45,336 bases of DNA from a virus, in IMG/VR virus record IMGVR_UViG_3300025164_000007, positions 1 through 45,336 of that record; one strand, 5' to 3'. Under the pieces are notes generated by a model. The model did not search any database, was not told the DNA's origin, and was given only the letters and a program-made list of their open reading frames with translations. This document shows, in pieces, positions 22,582 through 29,296 of this stretch. The position numbers and the translations under genes were made by a program. Position 1 is the first letter of the stretch; each line of letters begins with the position of its first letter.

Positions 22582-23520
22582 CTATAGTTGTGCCGCGAGA
22601 TCCTTTGTCAGCCAGCCGGTTTCGAGACACACCTTGCAGCCGTCCCCGGAACATCGCGGGCAGACCACTGCGCCCTTCCCTGTTCGGACCGTGGTGAGTC
22701 CGGATTGCACGCTAGCCTTCGCCGAGCCGACTCTCCCCAAATGCCGGAGCCAAGCGTTTTCGTTTTCCAATGGCTCTAGGTGCTCCTTGAATGCTGCCAT
22801 CACCGCGCGACAGGCTGACTCGATTTTTTTGTTCGCCGCTTCCATCCTCTGCGAGGGGCTGATCTCGGTCGGTTCTTGTGCCTCCTCTTCCAATGCGGCC
22901 GCCTGGGCCATCGACACCGGCTCGGCCTTGGTTCCCTTCAGCGCCTTGCCGTGGACTAGCTTGTAGGCTTCCTTGGTCGTCTCGGCCTGGCCGACCCGCA
23001 GGGCCCGCTCGACCTGGGACGCCTCCCCGTTGTTCAATAGCGTTTCGACCTGACCAGCCCATAACCGGCAGGTCCCGTCTTCGTGTTGCCGCCGGATCAG
23101 CGGGGGAAGTTTGGCCACCGCACCGGCCAGCTTCTCGGCTTTGGCTTCTTTGCCCACGTCCGACCCGCCTTCGTCCGCATCGCTGGCCAGCATGGTCAAC
23201 GCCCGCCGCACGGTCAAATCAGGATCGTCTTGTCCCTTGAAATCGGCAGCGCGCTGCTGATTTCCCCCACAACGGGTTATTCGATCCCAATTGGCAGCAA
23301 TGCGAATGTAGCTGCTGGCCTGCCGCTCTCGTACGCTGCAATGCTGCCGCAGCCAGGGCAACCATTCGCCGTGGGGTAACTGCGATTTAGCCTCGAGCAG
23401 CAGGCGTCCACAGTGGAGCGCGTGGTCCACGGCAGACCTAGCGTCCCTCATTACCGCCAAATGTTCCGACTTGATCTCCTCGGCCAACTCGTCGAGACTT
23501 TTTGTTTTCACGATCGACAT
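22582..23520 (-). CDS. DUF3102-type protein with C-terminal zinc motif
   Basis: 312 residues from the ATG at 23518-23520 with GGAGAG upstream; an ORF reading from 23616 runs through the hairpin leader. Residues about 8-80 (LAEEIKSEHLAVMRDARSAV..., HCGRLLLEAKSQLPHGEW, RERQASSYIRIAANW) are the DUF3102 pattern. The C-terminus carries CPRCSGDGCKVCLETGW, two CxxC pairs like part of a DnaJ zinc finger. The middle is coiled-coil and charged. DUF3102 proteins occur on phages and plasmids and are thought to bind DNA; the exact role is unknown. Confidence 0.7.
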   Translation of the reverse strand: MSIVKTKSLDELAEEIKSEHLAVMRDARSAVDHALHCGRLLLEAKSQLPHGEWLPWLRQHCSVRERQASSYIRIAANWDRITRCGGNQQRAADFKGQDDPDLTVRRALTMLASDADEGGSDVGKEAKAEKLAGAVAKLPPLIRRQHEDGTCRLWAGQVETLLNNGEASQVERALRVGQAETTKEAYKLVHGKALKGTKAEPVSMAQAAALEEEAQEPTEISPSQRMEAANKKIESACRAVMAAFKEHLEPLENENAWLRHLGRVGSAKASVQSGLTTVRTGKGAVVCPRCSGDGCKVCLETGWLTKDLAAQL

Positions 23521-23538
23521 AAAATCTCTCCGGAAACG

Positions 23539-23625
23539 AAAAAGCCCAGTCATGGGCCGGTTGTACAGGGTGTTGGGTTGACCCTGCCGCATCCTGGCGA
23601 ATGCGGCCCGGCCCATGGCTGGGCT
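23539..23625 (-). terminator. Three-way-junction structured leader/terminator before the DUF3102 gene
   Basis: On the minus strand an 18-bp closing stem (23608-23625 with 23543-23560; one G.U or mismatch) encloses two perfect 6-bp hairpins (23601-23606/23587-23592 and 23581-23586/23566-23571), with a 5-base linker TACAA. The stem is followed by a short T run (minus strand of 23539-23543) and then, 19 bases further, by the start codon of the DUF3102 gene with its GGAGAG site. It could be a terminator that is bypassed, or a regulatory 5' leader. Confidence 0.6.
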
Positions 23626-23679
23626 CTCGCGCTAAACTCTCTTTATTCCCAAACTTTGTACAATTCAGCGATCCCTGTT

Positions 23680-23967
23680 CTATCCGACGGGCCTTGTCAA
23701 CTTCTTGACGACTTCCGAGGCCTTTTCAATCCTGCCTATTGCCCACTCCAACCTGGTGGACAACCGATTGACTTCCTTGCGGAGCGCGTCCTGTTCTGTT
23801 TTCATTTGCGCCACCACTCGCATCAGGTACAGCGTGCTGATTGTTGATTCTCCGTGCAACGCTTCGTGTAGCTCTCTGTTCGCTTCGGCGAGTTTCTCCA
23901 GGCCGGTCATCAGCACCTCGGCCGTTGTCCTCAAGACGTCCGCCTGTGTTTGGATTTCGTCAGTCAT
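23680..23967 (-). CDS. Coiled-coil hypothetical protein
   Basis: 95 residues. Almost entirely amphipathic helix (LMTGLEKLAEANRELHEALHGE, QMKTEQDALRKEVNRLSTRLEWAIGRIEKASEVVKKL), so a two-segment coiled coil. Likely a small DNA-metabolism accessory or structural protein; no specific match recognised. It precedes the structured leader of the DUF3102 gene. Confidence 0.55.
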   Translation of the reverse strand: MTDEIQTQADVLRTTAEVLMTGLEKLAEANRELHEALHGESTISTLYLMRVVAQMKTEQDALRKEVNRLSTRLEWAIGRIEKASEVVKKLTRPVG

Positions 23968-24163
23968 TAACCTCTCCTATCGGCTCCGTCGCCGGGTGCA
24001 TCGCCACCACGTCGTTGATTGCGTCACGGGCAGCGGCGTATGCGCTGATGATCGGTTGATGCTGGGCCATCAAGTCCAACATTTTCACCATTTTTCGCAG
24101 TGACCGGATGTCTCTTTTGGTCAACCGCGTCGATACGCCTTTGTCGGTGATCGTGATTCGCAT
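23960..24163 (-). CDS. Small hypothetical protein
   Basis: 67 residues, ATG start. Helical, charged (LTKRDIRSLRKMVKMLDLMAQHQ) with a short acidic C-terminus. The stop overlaps the start of the next gene by 8 bp, indicating translational coupling. Family not recognised. Confidence 0.55.
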   Translation of the reverse strand: MRITITDKGVSTRLTKRDIRSLRKMVKMLDLMAQHQPIISAYAAARDAINDVVAMHPATEPIGEVND

Positions 24164-24194
24164 GAGGCGATTATTGCCGTTTCACGGAAACGTG

Positions 24195-24446
24195 TCAACC
24201 CCGTCCCCTTTTTTTTATGGACCGTGCTGGCCGCTCGCCCTGCGGTCGCTGGAATTGCTCGATGGACGCTTGCGTGATCAGCGGCTGGTTCCCCAAGTAC
24301 ACCCGGTCCAACCAGCCCCATTCGCCGTATCGCCTGATCGTTTCTGACGTCAATCCCAACAATTTCGCCGTCCGTTCGTAGGTGTGGTAGCCGAGTTTCT
24401 CTGAGGTTTCCTCGTCAACTTGGATCTTGATTGGTTTTTTTGCCAT
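24195..24446 (-). CDS. HTH (MerR/excisionase-like) DNA-binding protein
   Basis: 83 residues from the ATG at 24444-24446; a longer reading from 24518 overlaps the divergent start and is rejected. The sequence YERTAKLLGLTSETIRRYGEWGWLDRVYLGNQPLITQASIEQF is the winged HTH layout of MerR/excisionase-like domains, with a Lys/Arg-rich C-terminus. Divergent from the plus-strand protease module, so it is a candidate regulator of that module or of the early minus-strand genes. Confidence 0.6.
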   Translation of the reverse strand: MAKKPIKIQVDEETSEKLGYHTYERTAKLLGLTSETIRRYGEWGWLDRVYLGNQPLITQASIEQFQRPQGERPARSIKKRGRG

Positions 24447-24460
24447 CTTTGGCTTACCGC

Positions 24461-24489
24461 TTGACGGAATCAGATAGTTGAGGTAGTGT
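24461..24489 (+). promoter_or_regulatory. Possible sigma70-type promoter for the plus-strand module
   Basis: TTGACG (24461-24466), 17-base spacer, TAGTGT (24484-24489), followed 28 bases later by the ATG of the first module gene. The -35 is good, the -10 is weak. It lies in the divergent gap between the module and a HTH regulator gene, which could control it. Confidence 0.35.
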
Positions 24490-24516
24490 ACTCCCAGAAG
24501 AACAAGGAGGAAAGTC

Positions 24517-24843
24517 ATGGTCTCTGAAGCCCGTCACACCCTACCACGTTTATTTTTGGTTTGCATGATCGTTCTACTCGTCTGGACTCATTCAGGGATC
24601 GCAGCCCAACGAGAAGTTCGGGTGTTCTGCCCTGGATGCCGCCAAGCGATTCTGAGGCCGGGACAACTCGCGTATCAGTCCTACCAGACGGTGCCCGCGC
24701 TCCGCTGGGGGATTTTTGGGCGCCGGCTCGTGCCGTGCGCCATGTACGTTCCTGGTCCTGTGTACGTGCCATGGATTCCCCCACAGCAAACTCAGCAACA
24801 GTGTCCGCAGCAGCCAGAGCCGCCTGCGCAGCCATCGCCCTGA
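24517..24843 (+). CDS. Secreted small CPGC protein
   Basis: 108 residues with an excellent ribosome site (AAGGAGG, 7 bases before ATG). N-terminal signal peptide (LFLVCMIVLLVWTHSGIAA) followed by a mature part starting QREVRVFCPGCRQAIL, containing a CxxC pair and a Pro/Gln/Tyr-rich C-terminus (PGPVYVPWIPPQQTQQQC). Family unknown. It opens the plus-strand module ahead of the protease; a partner in the same extracellular function is likely. Confidence 0.65.
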   Translation: MVSEARHTLPRLFLVCMIVLLVWTHSGIAAQREVRVFCPGCRQAILRPGQLAYQSYQTVPALRWGIFGRRLVPCAMYVPGPVYVPWIPPQQTQQQCPQQPEPPAQPSP

Positions 24844-25832
24844 TTTCCATCGCCCTGATTGCCGTCGCCCCCTTGCGAGCCGAGATTTGCTTGGTCCGCG
24901 CTCCACTGGGTGGGGGCGCTTACTCCGTGGGACATGGCGTCTATGTGGGCGAGGGCATCGTTCTCACGGCAGCGCATGTGCTGCGGGGGGCCGTAGCCAA
25001 GCCGACCATCACTTTTCTGCAAGCCGGCCAAGCAACCCGCGCGACGGACTGGATCGCATCCCGGCGGTACGACTTGGCCGGACTGATCGTCGCCCCCCCT
25101 GCCGGCGCTCAATCCTCGACGCTCACGAGCCAATGGCCGGCCGGCCCGGTTCGGTCGGCGCGCAGCCGCGGGGCGGCCTTCCGCGGTGTCTCGAATGAGA
25201 GGGGATTCCCCCTGTTTAGCTTCCGCGGCCGTTCAATCCAAGGTGACAGCGGGGGCCCTATCTGGGACGCCGATGGCGTCGTGTCTATCGTTTGCACGAC
25301 TGACGGCACGTCGACCCACGGACCACCCCCAGAGGCCCTCCTGTCGCTTGTCCGACAATGGCGGCCTCGATCCGTGGCCCAAATCTGCCAAACGTGTCCA
25401 TCTGGTGTGCCACCAGACGGCCGAACTGCGATCCCACCAGCGTATCCGCCAATTGGCTCGGTACCGTTGGCAGATCCTGGTGGGACGCAGGCCGCCGTCA
25501 ATGTCGCGCAACTGGCCTCAGCCATCGTTGAACGCATTTCGAAGGACGAGAAGCTACAACAAGCCCTCCGGGGTCCGACGGGCGGCCCGGGGCCCGTTGG
25601 TCCAACTGGGGCGGCCGGTTCGACTGGTGCTGCCGGTCCGATGGGTCCCACAGGTCCCGCTGGCCTGCCGGCCGACGAATCACAAATATCCGCCCTGCAA
25701 GCACAAATTAACCAACTGCAGGAGAGCGTCTTTCAGGTCGAGGTAATCACTCCAAGCGGCCAGTCACTGACCGGCGAAGTGCATGCGCACGGCGGGCTGC
25801 TTAAACTGGATTTTTCAGCGCTCAATCAATGA
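24771..25832 (+). CDS. Secreted trypsin-like serine protease with collagen-like stalk
   Basis: 353 residues from the ATG at 24771 (upstream in-frame starts would prepend an implausible sequence). Signal peptide: hydrophobic core AAIALISIALIAVAP, cleavage after PLRA. S1 protease core with VLTAAHVL (His69), RYDLAGL (Asp101) and GDSGGPI (Ser160), so the complete catalytic triad is present. Residues about 268-298 are Gly-X-Y collagen-like repeats (GPTGGPGPVGPTG, GAAGPMGPTGPAG), followed by a short coiled coil (ISALQAQINQLQESV) and a beta tail. This is the layout of a trimeric stalked protein. It overlaps the preceding gene by 73 bp. Secreted proteases of this kind are unusual in phages. Confidence 0.75.
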   Translation: MDSPTANSATVSAAARAACAAIALISIALIAVAPLRAEICLVRAPLGGGAYSVGHGVYVGEGIVLTAAHVLRGAVAKPTITFLQAGQATRATDWIASRRYDLAGLIVAPPAGAQSSTLTSQWPAGPVRSARSRGAAFRGVSNERGFPLFSFRGRSIQGDSGGPIWDADGVVSIVCTTDGTSTHGPPPEALLSLVRQWRPRSVAQICQTCPSGVPPDGRTAIPPAYPPIGSVPLADPGGTQAAVNVAQLASAIVERISKDEKLQQALRGPTGGPGPVGPTGAAGSTGAAGPMGPTGPAGLPADESQISALQAQINQLQESVFQVEVITPSGQSLTGEVHAHGGLLKLDFSALNQ

Positions 25833-25842
25833 AAGGGTTCCG

Positions 25843-26163
25843 ATGCCAATTCCCGTTTTTGGTTCTGTGCCCGACGCACAGGGCAACCTGAATTTCAAAC
25901 TGTACTCCGACGCCGCGGCCGCCGTCCCGCTCCTGCAATCGCAGGACGCGGCTGCGCACGCCAACCGCGTCAACATCGCAGCCGAAGGTCTTCTGGCGGC
26001 CTGGGGCAGCCGGCTGGTCAGCGTCGATGTGGTGGAGGCCGTGGCCTCGCAGAAACTGCTCTCCGGCCGCGAGTCCATGGGTATTGGGGAAGCGATCGCG
26101 CTAACCCAACAAATCATGAAAGGCGCGCAGACCACTCCACCCGTTACCGGGAAAGTCACCTAA
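25843..26163 (+). CDS. Tandem paralogue 1, about 106 aa, possible R-body-like subunit
   Basis: 106 residues from the ATG at 25843, preceded by GAAAGGG; an upstream in-frame start lies inside the protease gene. Roughly two thirds identical by eye to the next gene, so a tandem duplication. Ala-rich helical composition with SQDAAAHANRVNIAAEGLLAAWG. Sits directly after the secreted protease gene in the same transcription unit. Function is not recognised with confidence. Confidence 0.6.
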   Translation: MPIPVFGSVPDAQGNLNFKLYSDAAAAVPLLQSQDAAAHANRVNIAAEGLLAAWGSRLVSVDVVEAVASQKLLSGRESMGIGEAIALTQQIMKGAQTTPPVTGKVT

Positions 26164-26219
26164 TCGCGACTTCCCGCGCCGATCCACTTGAACCGATTCA
26201 TTAACCGAGGAGAAACAAA

Positions 26220-26531
26220 ATGGCGATCCCAGCGTTCGACAGCATTCCCGATGCCCAAGCCAACCTCAACTTCAAAATGTTCACCGACGCCGCAGCGGCC
26301 GTGCCCTTGCTGATGTCCCAAAATGCCGCCGCACACGCCAATCGGGCCAGCGTGCTTGCTGAATCGCTGATCAGCGCTTGGGGCAACCGGCTGGTGAAGG
26401 TCGATATCGTCGAAGCCGTCAGCGCACAGAAAATGTTGACCGGCCGTGAAAGCCAAGGAATTGCCGAAGCTATCGCCCTGGCACAGCAGCTGATGAAGGG
26501 CGCGCAGACGACACCTCCACCAACTGCATAA
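26220..26531 (+). CDS. Tandem paralogue 2, about 103 aa, possible R-body-like subunit
   Basis: 103 residues, ATG with GAGGAG upstream. Clearly paralogous to the preceding gene along the whole length (PDAQANLNFK, DAAAAVPLL, AAAHANRA, ISAWGNRLV, EAVSAQKMLTGRESQGIAEAIALAQQLMKGAQTTPP). The QNAAAHANR...LAESL...W...L stretch weakly resembles the RebB (killing trait, R-body) family, whose members also occur as tandem paralogues of this size. That link is speculative. No signal peptide or membrane helix. Confidence 0.6.
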   Translation: MAIPAFDSIPDAQANLNFKMFTDAAAAVPLLMSQNAAAHANRASVLAESLISAWGNRLVKVDIVEAVSAQKMLTGRESQGIAEAIALAQQLMKGAQTTPPPTA

Positions 26532-26556
26532 CCCTTCGGTCTTCTAGGGGCTATCC

Positions 26557-26934
26557 GTGATCAAGATCGAAGTGCAGGGGTCGTTCCTATTCGAAGCAGG
26601 CAAGGTCTTTTTCTCGTGGGAGGACAAGACCATTGCCTTTTCGGACATCACGACCATCGAACAACTTCGAGCCGTGCTGATTGCAATCGCCCAGCACAGC
26701 GCCCAGAAGTCAATGGAGCAAATCCTGAAAACTGCCAGCGCCAATACGTCCGCCACTGTCAGCAAAACGGACGCCTTCACCCGTGCAAAGGAACAAATGG
26801 ATCAAGCGCTCGCTGATTCAGAGCGCTCCTTTCGCGAACACCAACGTCGAACAAGCGAAGCGCTCAAACAGGCAGAAAAAGACTTTGAAGCTTCAACTGC
26901 CGTTAACCCCGTTACTGGACGAAGTGCCGACTGA
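26557..26934 (+). CDS. Coiled-coil hypothetical protein
   Basis: 125 residues with a GTG start after AGGGG. The first 40 residues form a short beta domain (IKIEVQGSFLFEAGKVFFSWEDKTI). The rest is a long charged helix (AKEQMDQALADSERSFREHQRRTSEALKQAEKDFE) predicted to be a coiled coil. Unknown role within the plus-strand module. Confidence 0.65.
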   Translation: MIKIEVQGSFLFEAGKVFFSWEDKTIAFSDITTIEQLRAVLIAIAQHSAQKSMEQILKTASANTSATVSKTDAFTRAKEQMDQALADSERSFREHQRRTSEALKQAEKDFEASTAVNPVTGRSAD

Positions 26935-27097
26935 TGCACAGGTCACGAGCGATCTGCTCGACCGCCTCACGTCGCGCACAATCGCCTCGTCCAAAGATCT
27001 GATAGTTCAAATCAAGCAAATGCAAGCTGACGCCGACGAGCGGGTTGACCGTTGGTTGACCCGTACCGAGCAATTTATCGACCGCATGAAGGATTGA
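26924..27097 (+). CDS. Small helical protein (start uncertain)
   Basis: The frame overlaps the end of the previous gene. From the GTG at 26924 the product is 57 residues (MPTDAQVTSDLLDRLTSRTI...), rich in charged helix with MQADADERVDRWLTRTEQF. A TTG at 26885 would give 70. Neither start has a strong ribosome site, so coupling to the upstream gene is likely. Function unknown. Confidence 0.5.
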   Translation: MPTDAQVTSDLLDRLTSRTIASSKDLIVQIKQMQADADERVDRWLTRTEQFIDRMKD

Positions 27098-27101
27098 TCC
27101 A

Positions 27102-27305
27102 ATGGCTGGGTCCGACGAGATTTCCGTGAATCTTGACAGTGACCTCGAAGAGCTGGTCAGTGCCAAAAAACTGGATGCTATGGCAGCCGTGCAACTGCAG
27201 ACTCTCCGCGACTTGCAGGCGTTCTCCGCGCTGGTGATCGAAGATGACTCTAAAAAAAACGTCACCATTCGGATCCGCGCTCGCAAAAAGTCATCAGGCG
27301 ATTGA
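27102..27305 (+). CDS. Small acidic/basic hypothetical protein
   Basis: 67 residues, ATG with AAGGA upstream, 5 bp after the previous stop. Acidic N-terminal half (EISVNLDSDLEELVSAKKLDAMAAVQ) and basic C-terminus (RIRARKKSSGD). No family recognised. It is part of the plus-strand module and its stop overlaps the start of the membrane peptide. Confidence 0.6.
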   Translation: MAGSDEISVNLDSDLEELVSAKKLDAMAAVQLQTLRDLQAFSALVIEDDSKKNVTIRIRARKKSSGD

Positions 27306-27436
27306 CGCTGCGCTGGTGGCTGCTGTTTTCCGCTTATGCATTACTCGTGTCGCTCGTGTCGTGGCTCGGCTATGAATGGTCTACGGCGTCGCCCGATCTA
27401 CCCCCGAAACCGTCAATAGTCCTGGAGACCAAATAA
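27302..27436 (+). CDS. 44-residue single-span membrane peptide
   Basis: A TTG start overlaps the TGA of the previous gene and gives 44 residues: LRWWLLFSAYALLVSLVSWLGYEW is a clear transmembrane helix, followed by a short Pro-rich tail ending IVLETK. There is no other start nearby and the frame is otherwise open only for this length. Small membrane peptides at the end of phage modules can act in lysis or signalling; no family is recognised. Confidence 0.5.
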   Translation: MTLRWWLLFSAYALLVSLVSWLGYEWSTASPDLPPKPSIVLETK

Positions 27437-27454
27437 TCGAAATCCACCTCCGGA

Positions 27455-28825
27455 TTAAACAGCCAGCTCGCCTGCCGGAATACCCACCGCGCTGAATACC
27501 TGATCCTCGTTTGTCAGGTCCAAGGTGGACGAAGCATCGTCCAACAATCCGCCGACCGTGTTGTAGTTCAACGGCCAGCTGTTGACGGGCAGCGTGCCTC
27601 CAGTCAGCACGACAGCGCCCGAAACCAAATCTCGCATCAGATTACCCGTGCCGGAATTGTAGAGCTCCGTCGCGTTTGTTGCCGTCAATTGCGCCGACCA
27701 GACCGCGACCTCATCGATGTCCCCAGTAAATGCCCCTGTGACTGCGCCGCTGACCAACACAGAACCGATGGTGATGATGTTCCTGGAAGCGTAATCCGCC
27801 CACCAGTTCCCGTTGTTGGCCCCGGCAACCACCGTCAGCGCTCTTACGGCCCCGTCCACGTAAATCGTCCACGCCGTCCCGCTGCTCACGATCACCACGT
27901 TATGCCAATTCCCGTCGTTGAATCCCTGAACCGTCGTGCGCACTTCGTTGGTGCCGTCCGAAATCCCAACAGCGCCCGGCGTCACGGTTCCGTACACGAA
28001 CAATCCAAGCCGGCTTGTCCCCGCCGACTGGCTGCTGGCGAATACGTAATTCGGCCCGTCGGTCGCCGTACTCTTGAACCAAAAGCTGACTGAACCTGAT
28101 GAATCGGCCAAACGATAGTCAGCAATGTTCCGGTACAGGTAGCTGCCGGCTAACCCGTGGTTCACACTGAATCTGCCGGCCAAGTCCGATACGCCCCCCC
28201 CATCAATCTCAATCCTGAAGTCGTAAAACGTGATCGCGCGCACCGCGGCCAATGGTTCGGTCTGAGTCCTCAGCCGGATCCCGAATGACGTACCGGCTGA
28301 ATTGTACAACCCAGTCACGTCTATCGAGTATTCTTGTTGCACGACTGCCCCGGTCGTGTCAAACGTTCCCAAGGTTCCCAGCGATGTGGCATTCAGATCG
28401 GCCAAGCCCTCCGCGTTGTCACCTGTGTAGGCTTCGGCCGTGATGACGCCCGCATATGGCGTCGTCTGTCCGAACAGCCCACCTACCGTCACTCCCGTGA
28501 TATCGGTGACATCGAATACCTTGAACTTGAGCACGGCTGTGCACGCATCGGCTTTCCCGGCGATGTCGAATTCGGCGAGTCCTCTGATGAACTCGGTTGC
28601 ATCCCCGGCAATCGAACCCACTTCGGCCACTTGCAACGGCAACGCCGGAACTGGTGAGCCAGCGATGTTCGCATGCCAGTGGTCCACGTCTCCGGCTCCG
28701 TGGTTCCCGTTGGCCAACGAAAACACCAGTGGTGCCGCGAACGCCTCGGGATTCGGCGACACCGCGCCGGACGTAAGCCCGTGGATGCCCCCGGGCCCGC
28801 CAGAACCAAAATCCGGTCCACCCAT
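27455..28825 (-). CDS. LamG/concanavalin A-like domain adhesin
   Basis: 456 residues, ATG after TTGGAG. The C-terminal half has the LamG signature order: GSVSFWFKSTATDG, GNWHNVVIVSSGTAWTIYVDG, then GDIDEVAVWSAQLTATNATELYNSG. This jelly-roll fold binds carbohydrate. The N-terminal half is a separate beta domain of unknown type. It is the last gene of the minus-strand late block and ends about 20 bp from the convergent plus-strand module, with no strong terminator between them. Confidence 0.75.
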   Translation of the reverse strand: MGGPDFGSGGPGGIHGLTSGAVSPNPEAFAAPLVFSLANGNHGAGDVDHWHANIAGSPVPALPLQVAEVGSIAGDATEFIRGLAEFDIAGKADACTAVLKFKVFDVTDITGVTVGGLFGQTTPYAGVITAEAYTGDNAEGLADLNATSLGTLGTFDTTGAVVQQEYSIDVTGLYNSAGTSFGIRLRTQTEPLAAVRAITFYDFRIEIDGGGVSDLAGRFSVNHGLAGSYLYRNIADYRLADSSGSVSFWFKSTATDGPNYVFASSQSAGTSRLGLFVYGTVTPGAVGISDGTNEVRTTVQGFNDGNWHNVVIVSSGTAWTIYVDGAVRALTVVAGANNGNWWADYASRNIITIGSVLVSGAVTGAFTGDIDEVAVWSAQLTATNATELYNSGTGNLMRDLVSGAVVLTGGTLPVNSWPLNYNTVGGLLDDASSTLDLTNEDQVFSAVGIPAGELAV

Positions 28826-29293
28826 TTAAGGAACTCCAACTAAGTCGCAAATCGAGAATTCGCTCTCTGCCTTCAGCGGCAGCCCAGAGCCCAGCGATGA
28901 AGTGTACGTGCCCTCGATCACCACCCGTCGCTTGCGATTGTCCTCGGCGAATATGGCTAAATCGGCCCCTTGAAGCACAATCGTCACGGACGCCGAAGCC
29001 GCAATCGGCACATCCTGGCGGCTGTTGATAATCGTGCCATCCGTGCGCACCAACGACCAGGTCAGAATCGTCGGCGTCATTGGATTACCGACCTCATCTT
29101 CAAATGTCGCCGTAATCGCATATGTTCCGAGCTCGGCAGCCAACGTAGACAAAAAAGAAATGGCGCCCATCACTATTTCTCCGCCAAAGATGACTTCCGG
29201 CCTTCTGCTTGAGAATACTGCCGAAGCGAACCCGGTGGGCAGCGCGGCACTCGCACCGCCGTAAATGCCCATGACCACATGCCAGAAACTCAC
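28826..29293 (-). CDS. Beta-rich accessory fibre/adhesin protein
   Basis: 155 residues, GTG start immediately downstream of the GGAGG that ends the previous gene. The N-terminus is Gly/Ala-rich, with a likely immunoglobulin-like strand pattern (ELGTYAITATFEDEVGNPMTPTILTWSLVRTDGTII). Proteins of this kind decorate tail fibres. No enzymatic motif was found. Confidence 0.55.
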   Translation of the reverse strand: MSFWHVVMGIYGGASAALPTGFASAVFSSRRPEVIFGGEIVMGAISFLSTLAAELGTYAITATFEDEVGNPMTPTILTWSLVRTDGTIINSRQDVPIAASASVTIVLQGADLAIFAEDNRKRRVVIEGTYTSSLGSGLPLKAESEFSICDLVGVP

Positions 29294-29296
29294 CGC

